From contig NZ_CANLER010000001.1 of assembly GCF_947489715.1 (NCBI RefSeq), positions 372,001-436,000 of the forward strand: a stretch of DNA of 64,000 bases, in the 5' to 3' direction. This DNA comes from an uncultured Roseovarius sp. (GTDB lineage: Bacteria > Pseudomonadota > Alphaproteobacteria > Rhodobacterales > Rhodobacteraceae). This document shows, piece by piece, positions 8,186 through 18,473 of this stretch (position 1 is its first letter; each line of letters starts with the position of its first letter). Under the pieces are notes generated by a model, which saw nothing but the letters and a program-made list of their open reading frames with translations, had not been told where the DNA came from and did not search any database. The translations under genes were made by a program, and so were the position numbers.

Positions 8186-8428
8186 ATGACCGATACGCCC
8201 ATCTCCGAGATGTCTTTCGAAGTCGCGATGCGCGAACTTGAACAAGTCGTGGGCAAGTTGGAGCGGGGTGATGTGGCGTTGGAAGACTCGATTACACTTT
8301 ATGAACGTGGAGCTGAGCTAAAAAAACGATGCGAGGCCAAACTGCTAGAAGCAGAAGAAAAGGTCGCCGCGATTACACTGGATGCGGAGGGCCAGCCCAC
8401 TGGCACGACGCCTGTTGACAGCCAGTAA
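8186..8428 (+). CDS. xseB: Exodeoxyribonuclease VII small subunit
   Basis: An 80-residue protein with the XseB signature MSFEVAMRELEQVVGKLE and the following helix LYERGAELKKRCEAKL. It joins XseA to form the single-strand-specific nuclease ExoVII; xseA is not in the window. ATG at 8186 follows AGGAATTGAG. It lies 6 bases before ispA, the standard alphaproteobacterial order xseB-ispA-dxs. Confidence 0.93.
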   Translation: MTDTPISEMSFEVAMRELEQVVGKLERGDVALEDSITLYERGAELKKRCEAKLLEAEEKVAAITLDAEGQPTGTTPVDSQ

Positions 8429-8434
8429 AGCGAG

Positions 8435-9301
8435 ATGCAGGACCGACGTGCCGATGTCGCCTCGCGGATAAAAACGCATTTGGAAATGGTGCTTTCGCCT
8501 TTTGGGGGCGGGAACGTGGCACAGGGTATGCGATACGCCACTTTGGGTGGAAAACGCGTGCGCGCGATGCTTGTTATGGAAAGCGCGCGGTTGCATGGTG
8601 TCAGTGACGACAGATCCATCTGGCCCGCGACAGGGATTGAAGCGATGCACGCCTACAGCCTTGTGCATGATGATCTGCCCTGCATGGATGACGACGACAT
8701 GCGCCGGGGGCAGCCAACCGTGCATGTGAAATGGGATCAGGCAACGGCGGTTCTGGTTGGTGACGCATTGCAGTCTCTGGCATTTGAGCTGGTTGCTCAT
8801 CCTGACGGTGCTGCAACACCCGAAGCGCGAGCGGAGCTGGTCTTGAAGCTCGCACGCGCGGCGGGTGGACAGGGGATGGTTCTGGGGCAGGCTCTTGATA
8901 TCGCGGCGGAAACTGCGGATGTGCCATTGACGCTTGAAGAGATTACGATGTTGCAGTCGGGAAAGACCGGTGCCCTGATCGAATGGTCAGCCACTAGTGG
9001 TGCGGTCATGGCTGGCGCAGATATTACCCCGATGCAAATTTATGCACGCGCACTTGGTCTGGCGTTTCAGATACAGGATGACGTCATAGATGTCACCGGG
9101 TCGGCGGAAGCTGCTGGAAAGGCTGTCGGCAAAGATGCAGCCGCCGGAAAAGCCACTTTTGTCTCGCTTCTTGGTCTGGATGCGGCAAAAACCCGCGCTG
9201 CCCACCTTGTTGACCAGGCCTGTGACGCCTTATCTGTCTATGATAAAGATGCCGATACCTTGCGGCAGATCGCGCGCTTCGTTATTGCGCGAAAGACGTG
9301 A
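8435..9301 (+). CDS. ispA: Farnesyl diphosphate synthase / polyprenyl synthetase
   Basis: Condenses dimethylallyl or geranyl diphosphate with isopentenyl diphosphate to give farnesyl diphosphate. Both aspartate-rich motifs are intact: the first, DDLPCMDDDD, begins at Asp79-Asp80, and the second is QIQDDVIDV with Asp215-Asp216. GGKRVR near the N terminus binds diphosphate. The 288-residue length is typical. It stands between xseB and dxs, whose product starts the same isoprenoid pathway. Confidence 0.94.
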   Translation: MQDRRADVASRIKTHLEMVLSPFGGGNVAQGMRYATLGGKRVRAMLVMESARLHGVSDDRSIWPATGIEAMHAYSLVHDDLPCMDDDDMRRGQPTVHVKWDQATAVLVGDALQSLAFELVAHPDGAATPEARAELVLKLARAAGGQGMVLGQALDIAAETADVPLTLEEITMLQSGKTGALIEWSATSGAVMAGADITPMQIYARALGLAFQIQDDVIDVTGSAEAAGKAVGKDAAAGKATFVSLLGLDAAKTRAAHLVDQACDALSVYDKDADTLRQIARFVIARKT

Positions 9302-9322
9302 ATAAACCTGGGTGAGCCCTTT

Positions 9323-11251
9323 ATGCCAAACCGCCCCGAAACTCCGTTATTGGATCAGGTAGACAGCCCCGCTGACCTGAAGCGGCTCACGGATGCCGAA
9401 TTGACCCGTCTGGCCCATGAGCTGCGGACTGAAACGATCAGCGCAGTGTCTGAAACCGGCGGACATCTGGGGGCTGGCCTTGGGGTGGTTGAGTTGACTG
9501 TTGCCCTGCATGCCGTTTTTGATGCGCCGCGCGACAAGATCATCTGGGATGTTAGCCATCAATGCTACCCGCACAAGATTCTGACCGGACGGCGTGATCG
9601 CATACGCACATTACGTCAAAAGGACGGGCTGAGCGGGTTCACCAAGAGGTCCGAGTCGCCCTACGACCCGTTTGGTGCGGCCCATAGCTCTACCTCCATC
9701 AGTGCAGCGCTTGGATTTGCCGTGGCTCGAGATCTGGGTGGTGTGTGCGAAACCGGGCACGGGGATGCGATTGCCGTGATTGGCGATGGCGCGATGAGTG
9801 CTGGCATGGCTTTTGAGGCGATGAACAATGCGGGCCATCTGAAACGCCGCCTGATCGTGATCCTGAACGACAATGAAATGTCGATTGCACCGCCCGTTGG
9901 CGCGCTGTCGAGCTATCTGTCGCGGCTCTACGCTGGAGAGCCGTTTCAGGAAATCAAAGCAGCCGCCAAAGGCGCGGTATCATTGTTGCCTGAACCGTTT
10001 CAGGAAGGTGCACGACGAGCCAAGGAAATGCTCAAGGGTATGGCTGTCGGCGGGACACTGTTCGAGGAATTGGGGTTTTCCTATGTCGGTCCGATCGACG
10101 GGCATGATATGGAACAGCTTCTGCCGGTGTTGCGCACGGTTCAGCAACGGGCGACAGGTCCGATCCTGATCCATGTGACAACCAAGAAGGGCAAGGGCTA
10201 TGCGCCGGCCGAGGCCGCGCGCGACGGTGGTCATGCGACGGCAAAATTCGATCTGGCGACCGGTGAACAAAAGAAAGCGCCCTCGAACGCACCAAGCTAC
10301 ACCAAGGTTTTTGCAAAAGCTCTGTTGGATCATGCGGCGAAGGATGAAAGGATTTGTGCAATCACGGCGGCGATGCCGGATGGCACGGGCTTGGATTTGT
10401 TCGCCGAACGCTACCCCTCGCGCTGTTTTGACGTGGGCATCGCTGAACAACACGCCGTGACCTTCTCTGCCGGTCTAGCCGCAGGCGGTATGAAACCATT
10501 CTGCGCGCTTTATTCGACCTTCCTCCAACGCGGATACGATCAGGTTGTGCATGACGTGGCCATTCAGCGTCTGCCGGTGCGGTTCGCCATCGACAGGGCC
10601 GGTCTGGTAGGGGCCGACGGCGCTACACATGCTGGCAGCTATGACATTGCATATCTGGCCAACTTGCCGGGTTTCGTAGTGATGGCCGCGGCAGACGAAG
10701 CAGAATTGGTTCATATGGTTGCGACCGCAGCGGCACATGATAGTGGGCCGATAGCATTTCGCTATCCGCGCGGCGAGGGGCAGGGTGTCGAGATGCCCGA
10801 AAATGGCGAGGTTCTTAAGATCGGCAAAGGCCGAATTATCGCCAAGGGTGCGCGTGTCGCGCTTTTGTCATTCGGCACCCGTCTGGGCGAGGTGCAGAAA
10901 GCCGCCGAAGCGTTAAGCGCTCGCGGGTTAACCCCAACAATTGCCGATGCGCGTTTTGCCAAGCCGCTGGATGAAGAGATGATCCTGACACTTGCTGCGG
11001 AGCACGATGCATTGATCACCATCGAGGAAGGTGCGATTGGAGGGTTTGGCAGCCACGTGGCGCAATTGTTCGCGGAAAACGGCGTTTTCGATGCAGGTTT
11101 CAAATTCCGGTCGATGGTGCTGCCGGATATTTTCATTGATCAGGCCAGTCCCGAAGCCATGTATCAAACCGCCGGGTTGGACGCGAAAGAGATCGAGGCG
11201 AAGGTGCTTGAAGTGCTCGATATTGCTCAGATAGGTGACCGGCGCGCCTGA
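9323..11251 (+). CDS. dxs: 1-deoxy-D-xylulose-5-phosphate synthase
   Basis: First enzyme of the MEP isoprenoid pathway: condenses pyruvate and glyceraldehyde 3-phosphate with thiamine diphosphate. The thiamine/Mg motif is [18 protein letters not shown] with [13 protein letters not shown] after it, and the [10 protein letters not shown] block of the transketolase pyrimidine domain is present. At 642 residues it is full length. It follows ispA by 21 bases. The same pathway recurs in this window as ispDF at 24-25 kb. Confidence 0.96.
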   Translation: MPNRPETPLLDQVDSPADLKRLTDAELTRLAHELRTETISAVSETGGHLGAGLGVVELTVALHAVFDAPRDKIIWDVSHQCYPHKILTGRRDRIRTLRQKDGLSGFTKRSESPYDPFGAAHSSTSISAALGFAVARDLGGVCETGHGDAIAVIGDGAMSAGMAFEAMNNAGHLKRRLIVILNDNEMSIAPPVGALSSYLSRLYAGEPFQEIKAAAKGAVSLLPEPFQEGARRAKEMLKGMAVGGTLFEELGFSYVGPIDGHDMEQLLPVLRTVQQRATGPILIHVTTKKGKGYAPAEAARDGGHATAKFDLATGEQKKAPSNAPSYTKVFAKALLDHAAKDERICAITAAMPDGTGLDLFAERYPSRCFDVGIAEQHAVTFSAGLAAGGMKPFCALYSTFLQRGYDQVVHDVAIQRLPVRFAIDRAGLVGADGATHAGSYDIAYLANLPGFVVMAAADEAELVHMVATAAAHDSGPIAFRYPRGEGQGVEMPENGEVLKIGKGRIIAKGARVALLSFGTRLGEVQKAAEALSARGLTPTIADARFAKPLDEEMILTLAAEHDALITIEEGAIGGFGSHVAQLFAENGVFDAGFKFRSMVLPDIFIDQASPEAMYQTAGLDAKEIEAKVLEVLDIAQIGDRRA

Positions 11252-11276
11252 GTGTTTCCCGCTTGCATGACCTTTC

Positions 11277-11675
11277 CTAGAAAAGTTTCAGGTCCAGGCA
11301 ATCAAGCGAAATTTCAATTTTTCTCTCGGGGTTTTGGGAGAGTATATGCGTCCAAACGGCGCTTTTAACACCGAGTGTGACGACATCTTTCGGACCCTTT
11401 TTGGCCTGGCCAATTACAAAGCCGCTGCATGCAACGATTTGTTCTCCGCTAGGGACCGTGATGAAAACGGGCATGCAATTGCTACCAAAATGCCGAAACT
11501 TCAGCTTTAGTTTAGCGCCTTGAGATAGCCGTACCTTCTTGTTTTCTAAATTGATTGCAATATCGGAATTCTTGACACTGCATTCCGCAATTCGATCAAC
11601 AATTGCTTCTGCTGGGGTGGCCACCAAAGCCGTCAGAACTAGCAAAAAGCAACCATTTATCTTTCTCAATACCAT
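11277..11675 (-). CDS. Secreted protein of unknown function
   Basis: A 132-residue protein from the ATG at 11675, with a clear signal peptide (KINGCFLLVLTALVATPAEA). The mature part is basic and contains three cysteines and a segment FITVPSGEQIVACSGFVIG. It is not recognised as any family. A TTG extension to 11696 is possible. The gene is convergent with dxs, and its base composition looks more AT-rich than its neighbours, which may point to acquired DNA. Confidence 0.6.
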   Translation of the reverse strand: MVLRKINGCFLLVLTALVATPAEAIVDRIAECSVKNSDIAINLENKKVRLSQGAKLKLKFRHFGSNCMPVFITVPSGEQIVACSGFVIGQAKKGPKDVVTLGVKSAVWTHILSQNPERKIEISLDCLDLKLF

Positions 11676-11819
11676 TCGAAAGCTGTCTTTTAACAATTTT
11701 GCCCATCCATTGCTGCCCGCATGTGCTCAACCTACATTAAATGCTAGCGACGCTCGCAACACACTAGAATGTTGGTCGCATCGATAATGCTCTGGTTGCT
11801 TCCTAAAGGTTTTGAACCG

Positions 11820-12926
11820 ATGACACTGCGAAAACTTAGAATTTTCTTGCTGAGTACATTTGCGTTGGTTGGCGTTGTCCCTGCGCTTGCGTTCGAGAGC
11901 AGTCAGGGTGATCTCAGCATCACCAAGATGGCGGAAGGATTTGATGAGCCCTGGAGTTTTGGTTTCCTGCCGGACGGCACCGTTCTGATCACAGAACGCT
12001 GGGGCACGCTTTGGCGGCATACAACCAGCGGGCAACATCAAGTGAGGGGAGTGCCAGAAGTCGTGTCGTCGGGGCAGGGCGGGCTGCTTGATGTTATGAT
12101 CCCGCGTGATTTTGCTACGACGCGTCAAGTATTCCTGACCTATTCCAAGGCGCAGGACAGTGGGTCTGGCACTGCGCTGGCCGTCGCGCGGTTGTCGGAG
12201 AACGGGCAGAGATTGTTGGATTGGCAGGATCTGTTCGAAATGACAGAGGGATCATCAGGCGGCAGGCATTTTGGTAGCCGGATCGTTGAAGCGCCCGACG
12301 GGAAACTGTTCGTGACAATAGGCGAGCGAGGGGATCGCCCCTCTGCTCAGGACCTTGCGCGTGAAAATGGCTCGGTCATTCGGATCAACCGGGATGGCAG
12401 CGTTCCATCAGATAACCCATTTGTCGGCGTAGAGGATGCACAGCCGGAAATCTGGTCTTATGGGCACCGTAATCCGCAGGGGGCTACGCTTGATCAGGAT
12501 GGCATGCTGTGGGTCAACGAGCATGGCGCCCGCGGAGGAGACGAGGTGAATCTTGTCCGCAAAGGAGCCAATTATGGTTGGCCAGTGATCTCTTACGGAC
12601 GGCACTACACCGGCGGCAAGATCGGTGAGGGCACGACGAAACAGGGTATGGAGCAACCGCAATATTACTGGGATCCGTCAATCGCACCTTCTGGAATGAT
12701 GATCTATTCCGGTAGGCTTTGGTCTGAATGGAAGGGGGACATTTTTGTCGGGTCACTCAAGTTCGACTACATCGCCCGATTGGAGGGTCAACCGCTTGAT
12801 GAGGTCGAGCAGTTAAAATCTAATGAAACGGCGCGGGTGCGTGATATTCGTGAGGCGCCCGATGGTTCAATTTGGTTCCTTAGTGTCGGGCAAGGCGCAC
12901 TATTCCGCATGTCGCCAAAGCCCTGA
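11820..12926 (+). CDS. PQQ-dependent sugar dehydrogenase-like protein (GSDH family)
   Basis: Periplasmic beta-propeller protein of 368 residues of the glucose/sorbosone dehydrogenase family (PF07995, like E. coli YliI). A signal peptide precedes FESSQGD. Propeller motifs include EPWSFGFLPDGTVLITERWG, IWSYGHRNPQG and NEHGARGGDEVN. Members oxidise aldose sugars with pyrroloquinoline quinone; the true substrate here is unknown. The ATG at 11820 follows TAAAGG; the frame upstream lacks such a site. It converges with the GlxA regulator with only two bases between stops. Confidence 0.85.
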   Translation: MTLRKLRIFLLSTFALVGVVPALAFESSQGDLSITKMAEGFDEPWSFGFLPDGTVLITERWGTLWRHTTSGQHQVRGVPEVVSSGQGGLLDVMIPRDFATTRQVFLTYSKAQDSGSGTALAVARLSENGQRLLDWQDLFEMTEGSSGGRHFGSRIVEAPDGKLFVTIGERGDRPSAQDLARENGSVIRINRDGSVPSDNPFVGVEDAQPEIWSYGHRNPQGATLDQDGMLWVNEHGARGGDEVNLVRKGANYGWPVISYGRHYTGGKIGEGTTKQGMEQPQYYWDPSIAPSGMMIYSGRLWSEWKGDIFVGSLKFDYIARLEGQPLDEVEQLKSNETARVRDIREAPDGSIWFLSVGQGALFRMSPKP

Positions 12927-12928
12927 AA

Positions 12929-13930
12929 TCAGACTGAAAGCCGCGCGGATTGGGCACCACGTTCGCGATAGGGCGTCGTATTGTAATGCGCGCGGTAGCA
13001 TTTTGAAAAATGCGAGGGTGAGGCAAAACCGCAGGCCAAGGCGACGTTGATGACTGTCATATCCGTTTGCATCAGCAGGTTCCGCGCTTTTTGCAGGCGC
13101 AATTCCATGTAGTAGCGCTTGGGGCTGCGGTTCAGATAACGCCGGAACAGTCGTTCAAGCTGACGCGTGGACATGCCGACATCCTTGGCCAGCACCGAGG
13201 GGCTGATAGGCTCCTCGATATTGCTTTCCATCATCTGGATGACCTGGCTCAGTTTGGGGTGACGCACGCCAATGCGAGTGGGCACGCTAAGCCGCTGAGT
13301 ATCCTGATCCGTGCGGATCGACGAATAGATCAACTGATCCGCAACGGAATTGGCCAGCTTTTCACCATGATCATCGGCAATGATCTTCAGCATCAAGTCA
13401 ATCGAAGAAGTGCCACCGGCTGTCGTCATTCGATTGCCATCGACGACAAAAACCGATTTCGTTAGCTCGACATCTTCGAATTCCTCAAGGAAACTGTCGT
13501 GATTTTCCCAATGTATCGTCGCGCGCTTACCATCCAGCAAACCGGCTTTGGCCACCGTGTAGGCCGCCGTGCAAAGCCCGGCTACCTTGAGGCCGCGCCG
13601 TGCCTCGCGCCGAAGCCAGTTAAGAACTTTCTTGGTGGTTGCCGCTTGAACGTTGATGCCGCCGCAAATCATGACAACATCATCGCGCCGCAATTCATTC
13701 AGATCTATGTCCAACTTGAATTCTGCCCCGGCCGAACATGATATCGTCTCACCGCCTTCGCCGGCCAGAACCCATTCATACAGCGTTTCATCCGCCATTC
13801 TGTTGGCAATCCGCAGGCTTTCAACAGCGGCCGAGAAGCAAAGCAATGTAAAGTTGTCTAACAGCACAAAAACGAAGCGACGGGGCGCTTTGGCGGTCCT
13901 TTCGGTTGTCTTGGCTGTTTCCGGCTGCAT
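12929..13930 (-). CDS. GlxA family transcriptional regulator (DJ-1/PfpI + AraC HTH)
   Basis: Two-domain regulator. The N-terminal half has the amidase-like DJ-1/PfpI fold (FVFVLLDNFTLLCFSAAVE; VAGLCTAAYTVAKAGLLDG with the nucleophile-elbow cysteine). The C-terminal third has two AraC helix-turn-helix motifs (SPSVLAKDVGMSTRQLERLF; VALACGFASPSHFSKCYR). It resembles the GbdR/GlxA regulators of choline, betaine or arginine use, but no such operon is adjacent. ATG at 13930 is chosen with GGGA 10 bases upstream; an in-frame ATG at 13972 is the alternative. Confidence 0.85.
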   Translation of the reverse strand: MQPETAKTTERTAKAPRRFVFVLLDNFTLLCFSAAVESLRIANRMADETLYEWVLAGEGGETISCSAGAEFKLDIDLNELRRDDVVMICGGINVQAATTKKVLNWLRREARRGLKVAGLCTAAYTVAKAGLLDGKRATIHWENHDSFLEEFEDVELTKSVFVVDGNRMTTAGGTSSIDLMLKIIADDHGEKLANSVADQLIYSSIRTDQDTQRLSVPTRIGVRHPKLSQVIQMMESNIEEPISPSVLAKDVGMSTRQLERLFRRYLNRSPKRYYMELRLQKARNLLMQTDMTVINVALACGFASPSHFSKCYRAHYNTTPYRERGAQSARLSV

Positions 13931-14099
13931 TGCGTCCGAATCCCTATTTTCTGGCTTCCAGTTTGGCCTCATTTATCAATCTGTTGCAAATGACAAGAAC
14001 TGGGATGGAAAATTGCGAAAATTCGTTAACTGACTATATGGCGTCTTGGGGGTCTGTTTAGTATAGACGGGTCTCGAAGTCTGAAAGCGGAGAAAGACG

Positions 14100-15470
14100 A
14101 TGACTGAGTGGCAAAAATCTGATTGGCGCGCGAAACCGCGGGTTCAGATGCCCGAGTATACCAACGGTGCAGCCCTGAACAGGGTGGAATCCAAGCTTTC
14201 GCAATATCCTCCGCTGGTATTTGCAGGCGAAGCGCGACGGCTGAAAGCACAGCTTGGTGCGGCATCCCGTGGTGAGGCGTTTTTGTTGCAAGGCGGCGAT
14301 TGTGCCGAAAGCTTTGAACAATTCAGTGCCGACGCAATCCGCGATACATTCAAGGTCATGCTGCAAATGGCTATGGTGCTGACCTATGGCGCCAAAGTAC
14401 CGGTTGTGAAAGTTGGTCGGATGGCGGGACAATTCGCCAAACCGCGCAGCGCGCCCACAGAAGTGGTGAATGGTGTCGAACTGCCCAGCTACCGTGGTGA
14501 CATCATCAATGAACTGGCCTTCACGCCCGAAGCACGTAGCCCGGACCCCGAAAAAATGTTGCAGGCCTATACCCAGGCTGCTGCGACGCTGAACTTGTTG
14601 CGGGCGTTTTCTACTGGTGGCTATGCGGATGTGCATCAGGTCCATTCCTGGACACTAGGCTTCACGGAAAGTGAAAAAGCTTCCCGCTACCGCGAGATGG
14701 CGAACAATATCAGCAACGCGCTTGATTTCATGAAAGCGGCGGGTGTGGACAGTGACCGCGCCCATACGTTGCAGACGGTTGACTTCTACACCAGTCACGA
14801 AAGCCTGCTGCTGGAATACGAAGAAGCGCTGACGCGGCTCGATTCCACATCGGGCAAATGGCTTGCAGGGTCCGGTCACATGATCTGGATCGGTGACCGA
14901 ACGCGACAGCCTGATGGCGCGCATGTGGAATTCTGCCGCGGTGTTCAGAATCCGATCGGGCTTAAATGCGGGCCGTCGATGACATCTGATGATCTGAAGC
15001 AGTTGATGACCAAGCTGAACCCGCAAAATGAAGCCGGGAGGCTGACCCTTATTGCGCGGTTTGGCGCAGGCAATGTGGCTGAACATCTGCCGCGTCTGGT
15101 CAAGACCGTGCAAGAAGAGGGCGCAAACGTGGTTTGGGTTTGTGATGCAATGCACGGCAACACGATCAAGTCGTCTTCGGGGTACAAAACCCGACCGTTC
15201 GAGAGCGTTCTGCGCGAGGTTCGGGAATTCTTTGGTGTTCACAAAGCCGAAGGGACGATCCCGGGCGGTGTCCATTTCGAAATGACCGGACAGGACGTGA
15301 CCGAATGTACCGGTGGCGTGCGCGCTGTCAGTGATGAAAACCTGTCAGATCGGTATCATACGGCGTGTGATCCGCGTCTGAACGCCAGCCAGTCGCTTGA
15401 ATTGGCGTTCCTTGTGGCTGAGGAGTTATCGGCGCTGCGCCATGCTCGTGCCGAAGCGCAGGCCATCTGA
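14100..15470 (+). CDS. aroG: 3-deoxy-7-phosphoheptulonate synthase, class II
   Basis: First shikimate pathway enzyme, joining phosphoenolpyruvate and erythrose 4-phosphate. It is the plant-like class II type, recognised by [42 protein letters not shown] and [17 protein letters not shown]. At 456 residues it is full length. A GGAGAAAG ribosome site precedes the ATG. It is monocistronic, ending in the hairpin at 15483-15503. Confidence 0.95.
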   Translation: MTEWQKSDWRAKPRVQMPEYTNGAALNRVESKLSQYPPLVFAGEARRLKAQLGAASRGEAFLLQGGDCAESFEQFSADAIRDTFKVMLQMAMVLTYGAKVPVVKVGRMAGQFAKPRSAPTEVVNGVELPSYRGDIINELAFTPEARSPDPEKMLQAYTQAAATLNLLRAFSTGGYADVHQVHSWTLGFTESEKASRYREMANNISNALDFMKAAGVDSDRAHTLQTVDFYTSHESLLLEYEEALTRLDSTSGKWLAGSGHMIWIGDRTRQPDGAHVEFCRGVQNPIGLKCGPSMTSDDLKQLMTKLNPQNEAGRLTLIARFGAGNVAEHLPRLVKTVQEEGANVVWVCDAMHGNTIKSSSGYKTRPFESVLREVREFFGVHKAEGTIPGGVHFEMTGQDVTECTGGVRAVSDENLSDRYHTACDPRLNASQSLELAFLVAEELSALRHARAEAQAI

Positions 15471-15482
15471 TAGAACAAAACA

Positions 15483-15503
15483 CGGCATCTTAATAAGGTG
15501 CCG
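15483..15503. terminator. Bidirectional terminator
   Basis: CGGCATCTT and AAGGTGCCG form a 9-bp stem (one G-U pair) with a 3-base loop between convergent genes. TTTGATTATTCTT follows on the plus strand and GTGTTTTGTT on the minus strand. Confidence 0.75.
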
Positions 15504-15510
15504 CGTTTGA

Positions 15511-16197
15511 TTATTCTTCTTCGCCGGGTGGTACGAGCCGTAGATATGGCCGCTCACTTGGGTGCTGTGGCGGCACCGCCTGAAATGGCATTCCCGACTC
15601 GGCAAACCCATTTTCTGGCACCTCTTTTTCAGACTTCTGCACGGCTTCATGCTTACGCCCGGCGGCAACCTCAACACTATGGCCCGTGATATTGAAGCGC
15701 CTTGGTGTTCGACCAATCAGGCCATCAGTCAGAAAACAGCCCAAAGCGCGCGAAGTATCACCCAAGTCACTGCGCAGCGGCAAAAGCAGCAAAGTGCCTT
15801 TCAGTTTCCGACGGCCGACGCCTGCGGGTGAAACAAGGTTGATCTTCACGATTGCCGGACGGTCGAACACTTCAACCAGAAGTTCAGCCAGTTCATCCCG
15901 TTGCTCAGGGGCTATCAACGCGCTGATCGGCATGCCGCGCACTTCCATCCCCATCAGATCGCTAAGGTGGGTACCCGCAATGCGCAAGCGCGCCAGTCCC
16001 GGTGCGATCTTTTCAGCGATGAAGGCGTTTTCAAGCAGCGCTTCGATGCCACGCGGGTCGATATCGGTGCGGCGCGGCACATCGTGGCCTTTCCGCATGC
16101 TGGACCAATAGGCGACAAAAGCGGCAAGGCTCTTCTCTTTACCTCGGGTGCCGCTGTGCATCAGCGCTGCCTTACCGTAATTGATTTCGTCTTGCAT
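15511..16197 (-). CDS. PAS_5 domain protein
   Basis: A 228-residue cytoplasmic protein with the PAS_5 domain (PF07310) that is frequent in Rhodobacteraceae; recognisable parts are YWSSMRKGHDVPRRTDIDP and the core AGTHLSDLMGMEVRGMP. No output domain or membrane segment is seen. The C-terminal 60 residues look unstructured. Function and ligand are not known. It is alone on its strand; GGGTGACAT precedes the ATG. Confidence 0.75.
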   Translation of the reverse strand: MQDEINYGKAALMHSGTRGKEKSLAAFVAYWSSMRKGHDVPRRTDIDPRGIEALLENAFIAEKIAPGLARLRIAGTHLSDLMGMEVRGMPISALIAPEQRDELAELLVEVFDRPAIVKINLVSPAGVGRRKLKGTLLLLPLRSDLGDTSRALGCFLTDGLIGRTPRRFNITGHSVEVAAGRKHEAVQKSEKEVPENGFAESGMPFQAVPPQHPSERPYLRLVPPGEEE

Positions 16198-16277
16198 ATG
16201 TCACCCGATGATCCAAAGTTCACTACTGAATTGTAGCCGCTCGAGCCCGACTTGTCCGCGACTAAGACAATTATGAC

Positions 16278-16295
16278 TCATTTTTATCATTTTTG
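16278..16295 (+). repeat. Two tandem 9-base repeats upstream of yicC
   Basis: TCATTTTTA is followed directly by TCATTTTTG within an AT-rich part of the 210-base gap between two divergent genes. This may be an upstream promoter element for the yicC-gmk operon; no binding protein can be assigned. Confidence 0.35.
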
Positions 16296-16407
16296 CTCAT
16301 AAAAAATCTGTACTTGGTTAACCGTGGGGACGCTTGCTTAGGGTAGCGATGCTTGCCTCTGTTCAGGTGAATGGCTAGGACGGTGCGGCATCTATGAGGA
16401 GAGCAGC

Positions 16408-17298
16408 GTGTTATACTCAATGACGGCTTTCGCATCCGGTAAAGGAGCGTTCGAAGCTTATTCCTGGGCCTGGGAATTGCGGAGCGTCAACGGCAAGGGG
16501 CTGGATCTTCGATTACGCGTCCCGGAATGGATCGAAGGGCTTGAAGTCGCCATTCGTGGTCGCTTGGGCAAGGCCGTATCGCGCGGCAATCTCGCACTGT
16601 CTTTAAGGATTCAATCCGAGGATCAAGCGGGCAGCCTGTCGGTCAATACCGGACAGCTTGATGACGTTCTAGGCGCAATGGCAGAGGTCGAGGCACAGGC
16701 AATGGACAGGGGGCTGTCGCTGGCACCTGCAAATGCGGCGGATGTACTGGCCGTCCGTGGCGTGCTTGAGGTTGGCAATGCCGATCAGGATACAAGCGGG
16801 CTGTGCAAGGCGCTGCTGGTGGATTTGGAACCCCTTCTTGAAAATTTCCTGAACATGCGTGCGGCAGAAGGTTCGGCGCTTGAGGCCGTTCTGGATGAAC
16901 AGTTGCAGTCGATTGCCCGGCTGACGTCGGATGCCGCCGCCGCCGCTGATGCGCGAAAAGCTGAGATGGCAGATAATCTGCGCGCGCAATTGGTGCGGGT
17001 GCTGGAAAATAGTGACGGAGCAGACGAAACCCGTGTGGCACAGGAACTGGCGATGCTGTCGGTCAAGGCGGATGTCACGGAAGAGATTGACCGCCTGTCG
17101 GCTCATGTCAAAGCCGCGCGCGATTTGCTTGCGGCGGGGTCTCCGATTGGGCGAAAACTCGATTTTCTCAGCCAGGAATTCAACCGCGAAGCCAATACGA
17201 TATGTTCAAAGGCGCAATCCGTCGCACTGACAACGATAGGGCTTGAGCTGAAAACGGTGATCGACCAGATGCGCGAACAAGTGCAGAATGTGGAATAG
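16408..17298 (+). CDS. yicC: YicC family endoribonuclease-like protein
   Basis: A 296-residue protein with the N-terminal YicC signature (SMTAFASGKG and the ELRSVNGKGLDLRLRVPE block) and the C-terminal DUF1732 motif RKLDFLSQEFNREANTICSK. E. coli YicC is linked to small RNA decay. The start is GTG at 16408, supported by GAGGAGAG just upstream and by the position of SMTAFASG, close to the N terminus as in homologues. It is followed 9 bases later by gmk, a widespread pairing. Confidence 0.92.
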   Translation: MLYSMTAFASGKGAFEAYSWAWELRSVNGKGLDLRLRVPEWIEGLEVAIRGRLGKAVSRGNLALSLRIQSEDQAGSLSVNTGQLDDVLGAMAEVEAQAMDRGLSLAPANAADVLAVRGVLEVGNADQDTSGLCKALLVDLEPLLENFLNMRAAEGSALEAVLDEQLQSIARLTSDAAAAADARKAEMADNLRAQLVRVLENSDGADETRVAQELAMLSVKADVTEEIDRLSAHVKAARDLLAAGSPIGRKLDFLSQEFNREANTICSKAQSVALTTIGLELKTVIDQMREQVQNVE

Positions 17299-17307
17299 GG
17301 GACACTT

Positions 17308-17949
17308 ATGACCAATCGACGCGGCTTGCTGATCATTCTGTCATCGCCGTCGGGTGCTGGCAAATCCACCCTGTCGCGGCGGTTGCGCGATTGGGATCCG
17401 ACCGTCGAGTTTTCGGTCTCGGCCACCACGCGCACCCCGCGTGAGGGAGAAGTGGATGGGTATGATTACCATTTCTTAACTGAACAGACTTTTCAACGTG
17501 ACGTGGCAGATGGCGGGATGCTGGAACATGCCCATGTCTTCGGCAATTTTTATGGCTCCCCCCGTGGCCCGGTGCAGGAGGCAATCGACAAGGGGCGTGA
17601 TGTCCTCTTTGACATCGACTGGCAGGGCGCGCAGCAAATCCAGAACTCTGTTCTGGGCCAGCATACGTTGTCGATCTTCATACTGCCCCCCTCGATCAAG
17701 GAGTTGCATCGCCGACTGGAAAGTCGCGGACAGGATAGCGCCGAGGTGATTGCCAAACGTATGCGCAAAAGTTGGGATGAGATCAGCCATTGGGCGGAGT
17801 ACGATTATGTGCTGATCAACGATGATCTTGATGAAACCGATGCAAAGCTGAAAAGCATCGTCACAGCGGCGCGGCTGAAGCGCATCCAACAACCGGGCCT
17901 CAACGCGCATGTAAAGAGACTTCATAGCGAATTTGAGGGCATGCAATGA
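17308..17949 (+). CDS. gmk: Guanylate kinase
   Basis: Phosphorylates GMP and dGMP to the diphosphates with ATP. The Walker A loop is [10 protein letters not shown] near residue 12-20, and the GMP-binding part [21 protein letters not shown] is typical. At 213 residues it has the normal length. Its stop codon overlaps the ATG of the carbonic anhydrase-like gene by 4 bases. Confidence 0.96.
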   Translation: MTNRRGLLIILSSPSGAGKSTLSRRLRDWDPTVEFSVSATTRTPREGEVDGYDYHFLTEQTFQRDVADGGMLEHAHVFGNFYGSPRGPVQEAIDKGRDVLFDIDWQGAQQIQNSVLGQHTLSIFILPPSIKELHRRLESRGQDSAEVIAKRMRKSWDEISHWAEYDYVLINDDLDETDAKLKSIVTAARLKRIQQPGLNAHVKRLHSEFEGMQ

Positions 17950-18473
17950 CGCTTTACGCACTGGACGGTCATCACCCGCAGACACCCGAGGATCAGGATT
18001 TCTGGGTCGCCCCCGGCGCCCATGTGATCGGCAAGGTAGTCTTGGAATCGGCAACCTCTGTCTGGTTTGGCAGCACGCTGCGTGGCGACAACGAGGTCAT
18101 TACCATCGGCGCAGGCACCAACGTGCAGGAAAATACGGTCATGCACACCGATATGGGCTACCCGCTGACCATCGGTGCGGGCTGCACCATTGGCCACAAG
18201 GCGATGCTGCATGGCTGTATTCTGGGCGATAACACCCTGATCGGCATGGGGGCCACGGTGCTGAACGGCGCCCGAATCGGCAGTAACTGCCTGATCGGTG
18301 CAGGTGCGCTGATCACCGAGGGCAAGCAGATCCCCGATGGTTCGCTGGTGATGGGCGTGCCCGGCAAAGTGGTTCGGGAACTGGATGCGCAAGCCATCGA
18401 GGGGCTGAAGAAAAGCGCGCTGCACTACCAGCAGCGGATGCGCAGATTTCGCGAGGGGATCAAGGCGCTCTAA
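17946..18473 (+). CDS. Gamma carbonic anhydrase family protein
   Basis: A 175-residue left-handed beta-helix protein of the YrdA/CaiE group. Metal-ligand positions of the gamma class appear in [29 protein letters not shown], with three histidines as expected. Such proteins may hydrate carbon dioxide or act as acyltransferases; activity cannot be decided here. It is coupled to gmk and ends tail-to-tail with a decayed GMC oxidoreductase. Confidence 0.85.
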   Translation: MTLYALDGHHPQTPEDQDFWVAPGAHVIGKVVLESATSVWFGSTLRGDNEVITIGAGTNVQENTVMHTDMGYPLTIGAGCTIGHKAMLHGCILGDNTLIGMGATVLNGARIGSNCLIGAGALITEGKQIPDGSLVMGVPGKVVRELDAQAIEGLKKSALHYQQRMRRFREGIKAL

